A stretch of 64,000 bases of DNA, taken from the NCBI RefSeq assembly GCF_947498095.1, contig NZ_CANMJE010000001.1, positions 558,001 to 622,000 on the forward strand, given 5' to 3'. Both the position numbers and the translations under genes were made by a program. Below, piece after piece: positions 37,525 to 45,009 of the stretch (within the stretch, counting starts at the first letter, position 1; each line of letters begins with the position of its first letter). The notes under the pieces were generated by a model that was not told where the DNA came from, made no database searches, and saw only the letters and a list, made by a program, of their open reading frames with translations. This DNA comes from an uncultured Shimia sp. (GTDB lineage: Bacteria > Pseudomonadota > Alphaproteobacteria > Rhodobacterales > Rhodobacteraceae).

Positions 37525-38040
37525 TTATAGCTTGCCGTCCGCGATCCGCATTTGCCGTGCACGCGTCAGAATTGCATCTTCAACGGCTTTGGTAGTCGCG
37601 GCTGACACCGCTCCGCCGTTGCGCGTTTGCATTGCAACATGCAGTGACCGCGCATCAAGCGCCGGGTCGCGTACATAAACAGTGGCGCGATACGAGCGGC
37701 CGCCACCGGGCGGAGTACCGTAACCAGTTACGATAACACCTGAAAACGGATCGACGGATTGAACGGGTAAGAAGTCCAACACTTCTAATGAAGCGTTCCA
37801 GATATATTTATTCACGCGAACGGTAATATCTGAATTATCTGGCTCGAATATCTCCCAGATCGTCGAGCCACCTTTGTAACCCGTGATCTGATCGCCATCG
37901 ATCGGATTGCCTACATTATCTCGATCAAGATAAGAGCCACCTTCGCCCGAGGTTTTTACGGTGCGGTTTCCACCACATGCCGATAACATCGTCAAAGCTA
38001 TACAAGCCGCGAGAATCCCAAATGCGCTACTTTGCGTCAT
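37525..38040 (-). CDS. DUF3576 lipoprotein
   Basis: The protein has 171 residues from ATG 38040, with GGCAGG upstream; ATG 38058 is possible. The lipobox LSACGG marks a lipoprotein. WEIFEPDNSDITVRVNKYIWNASLEVLDFLPVQSVDPFSGVI matches DUF3576, a family found in Alphaproteobacteria near leuS. The function is unknown; an outer-membrane assembly or stability role is suspected. It is divergent from the porin gene. Confidence 0.8.
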   Translation of the reverse strand: MTQSSAFGILAACIALTMLSACGGNRTVKTSGEGGSYLDRDNVGNPIDGDQITGYKGGSTIWEIFEPDNSDITVRVNKYIWNASLEVLDFLPVQSVDPFSGVIVTGYGTPPGGGRSYRATVYVRDPALDARSLHVAMQTRNGGAVSAATTKAVEDAILTRARQMRIADGKL

Positions 38041-38309
38041 TTTACCTGCCCAATTCATTCGGTTGATACCGTCCTATCCAAGAGCCTCTCTTTGGGCAAG
38101 GCCATATATCGAAGGCAAGAGTGGCAGAAAATTGCCATGACAACCGCCGCATTGGGCAAACTGTGGCATAGCTGCACCATTTACGTTGGCTTTGATCGCA
38201 TCCCGCTACGTACGCTTGCAAACACCCCCCTAAAAGAGCGAGAGACACTGCATACCCTTTCCGGATTCCCCGGTTTGGGCGCATGAATTGGAAATCCGAG
38301 GGAAAAGCT

Positions 38310-39266
38310 ATGAAAAAAGTTCTCTTCGCAACGACTGCACTGGTCGCCACCGCAGGTGTCGCAGCAGCAGACGTAACATTTGGCGGTCTGGGCCGTTTCG
38401 GTGTTCTGTACAATGAAGGCAATCCTACTGACGAATGGTCGCTGACCAGCCGTTTCCGCCTTATCGTAACTGGCACCGCAGAGTCGGACAATGGTCTGTC
38501 GTTCGGCGCACAGATCCGTTACCAAGCTGACGGCCACGAGCAGAGCCAAGGCGTTCCAGGCACCACTGGCGGTACTGCCGGTTTGCCGAATTCGAACGCT
38601 GCTTCTACTGCAGGCTTCAACACCCCGCGTTTCTGGGTAACAGCCGGTGGTTTCACCGTGTCGGTTGGTCAAACTCTGGGCGCAATCGAAAACATGCCTA
38701 ACATGTACACTGGCTCGATTGGTCTGACTGGTTTGGGCTTCGCCAACGTTGTTTATAACTTCGGCGCAGACGCCTACTCCTCCGGTAGCGGCGGCACACA
38801 AGGTCTCGACGTAATCTGGTCGGGTGGCGCCTGGGGCGTGCACTTCACACACTCGTGGTCATCTGACGGCAACCTGACTCTGTCGTCAGACCGCACAGCT
38901 ATGATGGTTTCGTATGCATTCGGCAATTGGACCATTGCTGGTGGTTACCAAGACAGCGACATCGCTGGTGACACCGAGTGGGCCATCACTTCAGGCGCAA
39001 CCTTCGGCGCATGGGATGTTGCTTTCAACATCGCTGACAACGACGGTTTCCTGAAGTACGGCGTTGGTGCCAACTGGCAAGCTGGCGCATCGACCTTTGT
39101 TCGCGGTTACATCAACCACGACGAAGCCGCAGATATGGGCAGCGGTGACGAAAACATGGGTATCGGCTTCCAGCACCGTCTTGGTGGTGGTACCTTCGTC
39201 GAAGGTGGTGTTGCCGATCTCGCGGGCACAACCCGCGCCGATCTGGGTCTGCGCTTCTCGTTCTAA
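38310..39266 (+). CDS. Outer-membrane porin
   Basis: The protein has 318 residues from ATG 38310, preceded by GAGGGAAA; an ATG at 38283 is open. Signal peptide MKKVLFATTALVATAGVAAA. The mature protein starts DVTFGGLGRFGVLYNEG and ends RADLGLRFSF with a terminal Phe. The repeated amphipathic strands and length fit a 16-strand trimeric general porin, as found in Rhodobacter. It passes small solutes across the outer membrane. The long upstream region (270 bases) may hold a leader and regulation. Confidence 0.92.
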   Translation: MKKVLFATTALVATAGVAAADVTFGGLGRFGVLYNEGNPTDEWSLTSRFRLIVTGTAESDNGLSFGAQIRYQADGHEQSQGVPGTTGGTAGLPNSNAASTAGFNTPRFWVTAGGFTVSVGQTLGAIENMPNMYTGSIGLTGLGFANVVYNFGADAYSSGSGGTQGLDVIWSGGAWGVHFTHSWSSDGNLTLSSDRTAMMVSYAFGNWTIAGGYQDSDIAGDTEWAITSGATFGAWDVAFNIADNDGFLKYGVGANWQAGASTFVRGYINHDEAADMGSGDENMGIGFQHRLGGGTFVEGGVADLAGTTRADLGLRFSF

Positions 39267-39291
39267 TTTAGAACAAGAACCAACCAATAGA

Positions 39292-39322
39292 GGGCAGGTC
39301 TTCGGACCTGCCCTTTTCTTTT
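39292..39322 (+). terminator. Intrinsic terminator of the porin gene
   Basis: Perfect 9-base arms GGGCAGGTC and GACCTGCCC around the stable TTCG tetraloop are followed by TTTTCTTTT. Confidence 0.95.
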
Positions 39323-39386
39323 GCGACAATCTGATGTTCAAGTATGCCGCGCATCTGTTTTAGACCCGCCTGCTAAGGAGATCACC

Positions 39387-40040
39387 ATGTCGCTCGATGA
39401 GATCAGAACCCGTATGCACAAGGCCGAAGAACAGGCCGGGCGGGCACTTGGATCAACACAGCTGATCGCGGTTTCAAAAGTACAGCCCAATGATCGTGTC
39501 GCCGAAGTTTTGCGGCAGGGGCATCGATTGTTCGGGGAAAACAAGGTTCAAGAAGCAGCAGGCAAGTGGCCTGACTTCCGTGAAGAGTTCCAGGACGTAA
39601 ACGTTCATTTGATTGGCCCGCTGCAAACAAACAAGGCACGCCAAGCGATGCAGTTGTTCGACGCTATCCACTCTGTAGACCGACCGAAGCTGGCCAATAC
39701 TCTGGCGCGACTGGCCCAAGAAACAGGTCATTGTCCGGACCTCTTTATTCAGGTCAACACTGGTGAAGAACCCCAAAAGGCCGGCGTTATGCCAGCCGAT
39801 GCGGATGTGTTTATTGCCGATTGCCTGTCCAAAGATCTTCCGGTGCAGGGAGTGATGTGCATTCCCCCGTTCGATGAAGAGCCTTCGTTGCACTTTGCCT
39901 TGCTTGCAAAGATTGCCAAACGTAATGGGTTGTCGGGCCTGTCGATGGGTATGAGCAGTGATTTTGAGCGCGCGATTGCCTTGGGTGCTACTCATGTTCG
40001 GGTTGGGTCCGCCATCTTTGGGGAACGCGAGTACGGTTAA
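39387..40040 (+). CDS. YggS-family PLP homeostasis protein
   Basis: The protein has 217 residues from ATG 39387, preceded by TAAGGAGA. The PLP-lysine region (LIAVSKVQPND), GENKVQEA, NVHLIGPLQTNK and the C-terminal MGMSSDFERAIALGATHVRVGSAIFG are hallmarks of the family, which binds pyridoxal phosphate without a known catalytic reaction and buffers vitamin B6 and amino-acid pools. Length is normal. Confidence 0.92.
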   Translation: MSLDEIRTRMHKAEEQAGRALGSTQLIAVSKVQPNDRVAEVLRQGHRLFGENKVQEAAGKWPDFREEFQDVNVHLIGPLQTNKARQAMQLFDAIHSVDRPKLANTLARLAQETGHCPDLFIQVNTGEEPQKAGVMPADADVFIADCLSKDLPVQGVMCIPPFDEEPSLHFALLAKIAKRNGLSGLSMGMSSDFERAIALGATHVRVGSAIFGEREYG

Positions 40041-40102
40041 GCCTGTTTGCTGAATCGTTAAGCTCTGGCAGACTCTATCTATTGTCAGCGATGGAGCCTT
40101 TC

Positions 40103-40498
40103 ATGAAACCTATTTCAATCCTCACTGTGGTCGCAATGTGCCTCGCCAGTCCCGCCGCCGCAGAATTTAGTCTGTCTTTCAAAGGCTGGGATAACATCCC
40201 CCTCTGCACGTCGGGCAATCCCAATACCGTTGGGAACCCGGAATTCACGCTCAAAGGTGTCCCGGATGGCACCACGACAGTTCAGTTCCAACCCAAAGAT
40301 CTGGATGTGCCGAATTACAATCACGGCGGCAGTAAGAAACTTAAGATTACCAAAGACGGTAAAGTTCCCGCGGGTACATTCAGCTACAAAAGCCCTTGCC
40401 CGCCCAGTGGTTCACATACGTACCAATGGACTGCAACTGCGCGTAAGGGCGGCAAGAAACTCGCTACGGCCATGGCGCAGCGCAAATATCCCAAATAG
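40103..40498 (+). CDS. Exported PEBP-like protein
   Basis: The protein has 131 residues from ATG 40103, with GGAG upstream. Signal peptide about 1-20, ending AAA. FTLKGVPDGTTTVQFQPKDLDVPNYNHGG and later YKSPCPPSGSHTYQW resemble the core of phosphatidylethanolamine-binding (YbhB-like) proteins: D-x-D-x-P, HGG and PCPPSG-H. Two Cys (CTSGN, CPPSG) may form a disulfide. It is likely periplasmic and shorter than full PEBP proteins. The ligand is unknown. Confidence 0.6.
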   Translation: MKPISILTVVAMCLASPAAAEFSLSFKGWDNIPLCTSGNPNTVGNPEFTLKGVPDGTTTVQFQPKDLDVPNYNHGGSKKLKITKDGKVPAGTFSYKSPCPPSGSHTYQWTATARKGGKKLATAMAQRKYPK

Positions 40499-40505
40499 AG
40501 GCTGG

Positions 40506-41006
40506 CTAGCTTTTTTGAACAATCAGGCGCGTGCCAGGGATGGCGCGCGTCGCAATCCAGCGTAAATGGTCCCGCCGAAATGCGATGCATCCTTCCGTCG
40601 GAAACCCCGGACGTCGATATTGATGCAGGAAGATTGCAGACCCTCTGCCGGGCTGTGCATCTGGCCAGTTCCAATCTGTGAGCATGATGAGGTCATACAA
40701 TGGATCGCCCCGGCGCAGGTTCTCGTGACTATGAGGATAAGGCGCTTGTACCCATTGATTATAGGCCGCGTCACCAGAGGCATCTGACCACAAGTCGTCT
40801 TTACCAATAGGTAAAGCCCAGGGCGAAGGGCGCGCCATACGATCCGGGCGGTAGAGCAAGCCAGTGATCTGGTGCAAGCCGACCGGAGTTGCCCCGTCAC
40901 CTTCTCGTTTGTCGACCTGCAAGTCGCCCCGACCGATTGTACAGGGGAACTTTCGCCCGCAAAACCTTAGGCCCGTTGGGGTCAAAACCAAGTCGTAAGG
41001 TGTCAC
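40506..41006 (-). CDS. L,D-transpeptidase (YkuD-like)
   Basis: The protein has 166 residues. The active-site segment has H in FLHQYRRPGFPTEGCIAFRRDHL, matching the H-x(14-17)-[S/T]-x-G-C pattern of the YkuD catalytic Cys. It lacks an obvious signal peptide in this reading, which is unusual for an enzyme that should act in the periplasm. It would cross-link or modify peptidoglycan. It overlaps the ribA stop by four bases. Confidence 0.8.
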   Translation of the reverse strand: MTPYDLVLTPTGLRFCGRKFPCTIGRGDLQVDKREGDGATPVGLHQITGLLYRPDRMARPSPWALPIGKDDLWSDASGDAAYNQWVQAPYPHSHENLRRGDPLYDLIMLTDWNWPDAQPGRGSAIFLHQYRRPGFPTEGCIAFRRDHLRWIATRAIPGTRLIVQKS

Positions 41007-42094
41007 AAGAGATGCCCGGATTTGGCAGCCTTGGTCGCCAGGTAAGCCGCGTTCTGATCCGTTTTGCCAACCTTCAGCGGTACCCTTTCAGCCACAGTGA
41101 CACCTTCGTTTTCCATCATGGAGATTTTTTTGGGGTTGTTCGTCAAAAGTCTCACTGATGAAAAGCCCATATTTTTCAGTAATTTGGCGCCAATTTTGAA
41201 GTCGCGTTCGTCGTCTTCAAACCCGAGCCGATGGTTGGCCTCGACCGTGTCGAACCCCTGATCTTGCAGTGAGTAGGCCCGCATCTTGTTGGCAAGCCCG
41301 ATGCCGCGTCCTTCCTGATTGAGGTACAACAACACGCCTTCTCCTTCGGAACCCATGTGCGCCAAGGCACCACGCAGTTGCGGGCCACAATCACACTTCA
41401 GGCTGCCGAGGACGTCTCCAGTAAAACAGGCAGAATGCAACCGCGCCAAGACAGGTTTGTCCCGCGCAGGCCTCCCAATTTCGATGGCATAGTGTTCTTC
41501 GGCGCCATCCTCGGGCCGAAAAACATGCAGTCGCCCGGCTTCAGCGGCACTCATCGGCAGCCGCGCGTGGACGACCGGGTGCAGTGCGCTTGTTGTTTCA
41601 AGGTCAGGCGCAGCAAGGTCAGCGGGAATGACCGTCAGACCATTTTCTAAAGCAAACCGCGCAGGATTTTCAGGCCGGCAGGTCAGAGCAGCAGGCAGTA
41701 ATCGAGCGGACTTAACAATCTTCAAAGCTGTGCGGTGCAATCCCGCAGGCCCGTCGCGCTGCGAATTCAGAGGCCCCTTCATCGGCTTGTTTAAATCGTC
41801 AGCCGGATCGGCAATGCCCTTGACCCAGCCAAGGTCAACATCCTGTGGCAAACGAATGCGCGCCAGATCGCCATCATAAACCCGAGCTTTAAGCGTTTCT
41901 GCGCGCCGGGCGGTGATCGCCAAAGAAGTTTCAACTTCTAAATTGATAATGTCAGTGAGGCGGGGGGCTGTCAGGGTCTCAGCCGCCAGCACCAAAATAG
42001 CACTTCCTTCACCTGTAATCAGGATCGGTACCCCCATGCGCAGGTCAGATCTGGCGCGGGCCAGGCGTTCGACGATATCGGGTGCAAAGCTCAT
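41003..42094 (-). CDS. ribA: GTP cyclohydrolase II with divergent N-terminal domain
   Basis: The protein has 363 residues from ATG 42094 (ATG 42100 is close by). The C-terminal 200 residues are GTP cyclohydrolase II: zinc ligands in ACFTGDVLGSLKCDCGPQL, the GTP-binding NQEGRGIGL and RLLTNNPKK. It starts riboflavin synthesis from GTP. The N-terminal 150 residues look like a degenerate RibB-like or unrelated domain and are probably not active as dihydroxybutanone-phosphate synthase. Followed by the transpeptidase gene, 4-base overlap. Confidence 0.92.
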   Translation of the reverse strand: MSFAPDIVERLARARSDLRMGVPILITGEGSAILVLAAETLTAPRLTDIINLEVETSLAITARRAETLKARVYDGDLARIRLPQDVDLGWVKGIADPADDLNKPMKGPLNSQRDGPAGLHRTALKIVKSARLLPAALTCRPENPARFALENGLTVIPADLAAPDLETTSALHPVVHARLPMSAAEAGRLHVFRPEDGAEEHYAIEIGRPARDKPVLARLHSACFTGDVLGSLKCDCGPQLRGALAHMGSEGEGVLLYLNQEGRGIGLANKMRAYSLQDQGFDTVEANHRLGFEDDERDFKIGAKLLKNMGFSSVRLLTNNPKKISMMENEGVTVAERVPLKVGKTDQNAAYLATKAAKSGHLL

Positions 42095-42258
42095 GGGCAT
42101 CTTTCAGAGGCTGGGACGTCAGATGTAGCCCCATTTGAAGTATAATGAAACATTTCAGGCCGGGATTACACGACCCCGTGAGAGAATTGCAGCAAATCTT
42201 GTCCAACGTGTGATTGCAGACCAAATGCGTAACACGAACCCGGCAACAGGAGGCCCAG

Positions 42259-42945
42259 ATGGCGCAACTTAAGAAGATCCTCTTGGTAGATGATGATGAC
42301 GATTTGCGCGAAGCGCTGTCAGAACAGATGCTGATGACCGAAGACTTTGACGTCTTTGAAGCGGCCAACGGTGCCGAAGCAATGGTGAAGGCCAAGGAGG
42401 GTCTTTATGACCTTATGATTCTGGACGTCGGGTTGCCCGATACGGACGGCCGCGAATTGTGCCGTCTGATGCGGAAACAGGGCGTCAAGTGTCCCGTTCT
42501 CATGCTGACGGGTCATGACAGTGACGCTGATACAATTCTTGGGTTGGATGCCGGTGCCAACGATTATGTCACCAAGCCTTTCAAATTCCCTGTGCTTCTC
42601 GCCCGTATTCGCGCCCAGCTGCGCCAGCATGAGCAATCTGAAGATGCCGTGTTCCAACTGGGGCCGTATACGTTCAAACCTTCGATGAAGATGTTGATCA
42701 CGGAAGACGAACGCAAAATTCGACTGACCGAGAAAGAGACAAACATTCTGAAGTTCCTCTATCGCTCAACCGATGGCGTGGTCGCGCGTGATGTTCTGTT
42801 GCATGAAGTCTGGGGCTACAACGCGGGTGTGACGACACATACGCTGGAAACCCACATTTACCGCCTGCGTCAAAAAATTGAGCCGGACCCCTCGAACGCG
42901 CGTCTGCTGATTACGGAATCGGGTGGATACCGGCTGGTCGCCTGA
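42259..42945 (+). CDS. OmpR-family response regulator, CenR/OtpR-like
   Basis: The protein has 228 residues from ATG 42259, preceded by AGGAGG. The receiver domain has the acidic pocket DDDDD and phospho-acceptor D56 in MILDVGLPDTDGREL. The winged-helix DNA-binding domain includes RLTEKETNILKFLYRS and EVWGYNAGVTTHTLETHIYRLRQKIEPDPSNARLL, very close to the essential envelope regulators CenR (Caulobacter) and OtpR (Brucella). The cognate kinase is not in the window. It probably controls cell-envelope genes; the ortholog assignment is from memory of the family. Confidence 0.88.
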   Translation: MAQLKKILLVDDDDDLREALSEQMLMTEDFDVFEAANGAEAMVKAKEGLYDLMILDVGLPDTDGRELCRLMRKQGVKCPVLMLTGHDSDADTILGLDAGANDYVTKPFKFPVLLARIRAQLRQHEQSEDAVFQLGPYTFKPSMKMLITEDERKIRLTEKETNILKFLYRSTDGVVARDVLLHEVWGYNAGVTTHTLETHIYRLRQKIEPDPSNARLLITESGGYRLVA

Positions 42946-43000
42946 GCAAAAAGACATTGAGACAATTGCGCAACAGGGGTCGTTGCCATGTGCAGGACCT

Positions 43001-43014
43001 TTGATGTGGATCAA
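43001..43014 (+). promoter_or_regulatory. Perfect FNR/FnrL-type box
   Basis: TTGATGTGGATCAA fits the FNR consensus TTGAT-N4-ATCAA exactly. A -10-like TAATAA lies at 43037-43042, so a start near 43049 would place the box centre at -41.5, the class II position. No protein-coding gene lies downstream on this strand before the terminator. Confidence 0.65.
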
Positions 43015-43048
43015 AGAGGCATATGAACCTCACCTTTAATAAGGTTCT

Positions 43049-43130
43049 CAAGACATCCCGTGTATGTCCGGGTAATGACATGCACCTCCCTGTTGGACTC
43101 GGCCCGGACTTTGTTCCGGGCCTTTTTTTT
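43049..43130 (+). ncRNA. Candidate FNR-controlled small RNA
   Basis: Predicted start about 43049 (from the -10 element), end at the U-run after 43122, about 80 nucleotides. The predicted RNA has a small CCCG/CGGG hairpin, a single-stranded segment with CACCTCCC that can pair with a Shine-Dalgarno sequence, and a terminator hairpin. The region holds no convincing coding sequence. This is inference from promoter and terminator geometry. Confidence 0.4.
43101..43130 (+). terminator. Intrinsic terminator in gene-free stretch
   Basis: Perfect 8-base arms GGCCCGGA (43101-43108) and TCCGGGCC (43115-43122) followed by T8. It would end the candidate small RNA, or the CenR-like gene if transcription reads through 155 bases. 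Confidence 0.9.
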
Positions 43131-43336
43131 GAGCCGGCGAGATTTTTCAAATCACCCGTAGTCAATTCACGAAATTCACGTGCAATTTGCGAGGTTTGAT
43201 TTCCAATCTCAAACCTTCAAGGGCATCTTCTGGACATATTACGTGTGCGACCACGTTGATAAAACTAACGAGTCCGGTATCAGTTCGGTGTTTTATGCCA
43301 GCTGGAGGGCTGCTTTGTAGTCCTCCAGCGCTGAAA
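43131..43336. other. Non-coding stretch between convergent genes
   Basis: No gene is seen here. An 8-base inverted repeat GCTGGAGG (43301-43308) and CCTCCAGC (43322-43329), without a T-run, sits just after the GST stop and could act as a weak terminator for that minus-strand gene. Confidence 0.4.
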
Positions 43337-43966
43337 TCAAAGCTGCGCAGAGTCGCGTTCTTTGACCGCTTCATACCAACGCTTAAGATTTGGCTGCGTG
43401 TCAGCCACTCGCATTTTCACAACCCGTGCGAAATCTACAAACACAAAATTTGTAATATCAGCCAAGGTGAAACGATCCGTCGAAATGTAGTCGCGCCCCT
43501 CCAGATGCCGGTCAAGTTTGTCAAAGTAGAGGGCAATGCGGCGCAGTCCGCGTTCGGCAAGCGCAGGAATTTGCTGAAAGTTCTCAGGTCCGGGAATGGC
43601 GCGATCTTTCATGTGGGGATTGCCGTTGCGCAGGGCTTCGGCCACAGGCAGCCCGCCTTGTTGTTCGGCGATGGCTGTCCACATCATGATCTCACCGGTT
43701 TCGTGAGCTGTCGTGCCAATCAACGGAGGTTCTGGGCAATGCGCCTCGAGATAGGCGGCAATCCCAAGGTTTTCGGTGAGGGTTTGGCCACTATCGGTGA
43801 TCAGAACCGGCACCATCGCGTCAGGATTAACTGCGCGAAACTCGGGGCTGAGTTGCTGTCCTTCCATGATGGAAATCTCACGGGTTTCGACCTCGAGCCC
43901 CTTTTCCGCAAGAAACATGCGGGCCCGACGCGGGCTGGGAGCTGTGGAACAATCATAGAAAATCAT
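43337..43966 (-). CDS. Glutathione S-transferase (second)
   Basis: The protein has 209 residues. The thioredoxin-like start MIFYDCSTAPSPRRARMFL, the cis-Pro MVPVL and the TLTENLGI segment fit glutathione binding; C-terminal helices include DRFTLADITNFVFVD. Different from the GST at 30843, it may process a different electrophile. Monocistronic, 79 bases from the sulfotransferase stop. Confidence 0.88.
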   Translation of the reverse strand: MIFYDCSTAPSPRRARMFLAEKGLEVETREISIMEGQQLSPEFRAVNPDAMVPVLITDSGQTLTENLGIAAYLEAHCPEPPLIGTTAHETGEIMMWTAIAEQQGGLPVAEALRNGNPHMKDRAIPGPENFQQIPALAERGLRRIALYFDKLDRHLEGRDYISTDRFTLADITNFVFVDFARVVKMRVADTQPNLKRWYEAVKERDSAQL

Positions 43967-44045
43967 GGCAAGCGCACCTTATCTGTCCTGAGACTCTCAG
44001 TTTTGGGTGCGTTCGTTTGTTTGTCGAGTGTTCCGTTACGGCGCC

Positions 44046-44864
44046 TTAGTCGCCGAGCTTTGCATGCACTTCGTCGAGATCAATTTCACCGATCGGCATC
44101 TTGTTTGATGGATCTTCGAATTCGTATTTGAACAAATCAAAATCTCGTTTGTAGATTTCGTAGACCAAGTGCATCGACAAATCGTCAAAATAGTCTTCGA
44201 TCGGGTGAGCCCGCTTGGGGCCGTGCCCTTCGGATTCGTTGAACCGAGGAATCTTGTTCAGATCAACGGAATGTGCGGTCTCAATACTGTCCAGCACGCT
44301 TTGCATGCCGTCATTGAAAGTCTCGGTATAGAAAATCTTGTCGTAAGTACCTCCGTTCACGATGAACGTAGAGACATGCCCAGACATTGCCGACCAGTGG
44401 ATGTCCGGATCCATGGGGCGGCGCCAGCGAATGGTGTCGCGGGCAAATAACAAGAAGCGTCGAAAGCTCTTGATCTGATCGAACTCTTGTTTGCCGTCAT
44501 CACCGCCAACTTCAATGCCGTACTTTTGGATCAGCAGCGGAACGAGATTGCCACGATAACGCTTGCCGTTACGCTGAATGCCGCAAATCTTGTCGAAGAA
44601 GGATGACAGTATCCGGGTGTAAGGATTGCGCACGCAGGTGAACGCATAAGATTTGTGACTGGTTGCGTTTTCCACAATCGGCACCTGGCTGGCTTCGATT
44701 GCCCATTTGTGCAAACCGCCCGTTGCGTCATGTATGTCGCCGTCAAAAAATTCGCCATGATCTGAGTAATACATGATCTGCCCGATCGTCGAGCAAGCGC
44801 ATTTGGGAACAACACGATAGACCACGCTTTCGCTCTCAGTCATCCAAGTGCCGGGGAAACCCAT
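44046..44864 (-). CDS. Sulfotransferase family 2 (carbohydrate-type)
   Basis: The protein has 272 residues. The 5'-PSB loop (VPKCACSTIGQIM) and 3'-PB motif (FTCVRNPYTRILSSFF) bind PAPS, as in Sulfotransfer_2 enzymes, which sulfate sugars. No membrane segment is seen; it is probably cytoplasmic. The gene is divergent from a branching glycosyltransferase, with 145 bases between. Together they suggest production of a sulfated surface glycan; the acceptor is unknown. Confidence 0.85.
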   Translation of the reverse strand: MGFPGTWMTESESVVYRVVPKCACSTIGQIMYYSDHGEFFDGDIHDATGGLHKWAIEASQVPIVENATSHKSYAFTCVRNPYTRILSSFFDKICGIQRNGKRYRGNLVPLLIQKYGIEVGGDDGKQEFDQIKSFRRFLLFARDTIRWRRPMDPDIHWSAMSGHVSTFIVNGGTYDKIFYTETFNDGMQSVLDSIETAHSVDLNKIPRFNESEGHGPKRAHPIEDYFDDLSMHLVYEIYKRDFDLFKYEFEDPSNKMPIGEIDLDEVHAKLGD

Positions 44865-45009
44865 AAAAATGCCTCCAATAATCTGTGACCGACTTTTGGG
44901 CCACAGTTTGATTTGTCACCAAAAAACCAAAGAAAGTCTGTTTATTCAACGCCCGTTCACCATTATCTAGGTAAACAATCAAGGTGAATTGAGGGTTCTG
45001 GTTTCCAAA

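Noticed and set aside
43023..43199. A 57-codon frame (ATG 43023) across the FNR-box downstream region, with AGAGG close upstream.
   Set aside because: It runs straight through a perfect intrinsic terminator with T8 and has no family resemblance; the start lies upstream of the predicted transcription start. A small RNA fits better.
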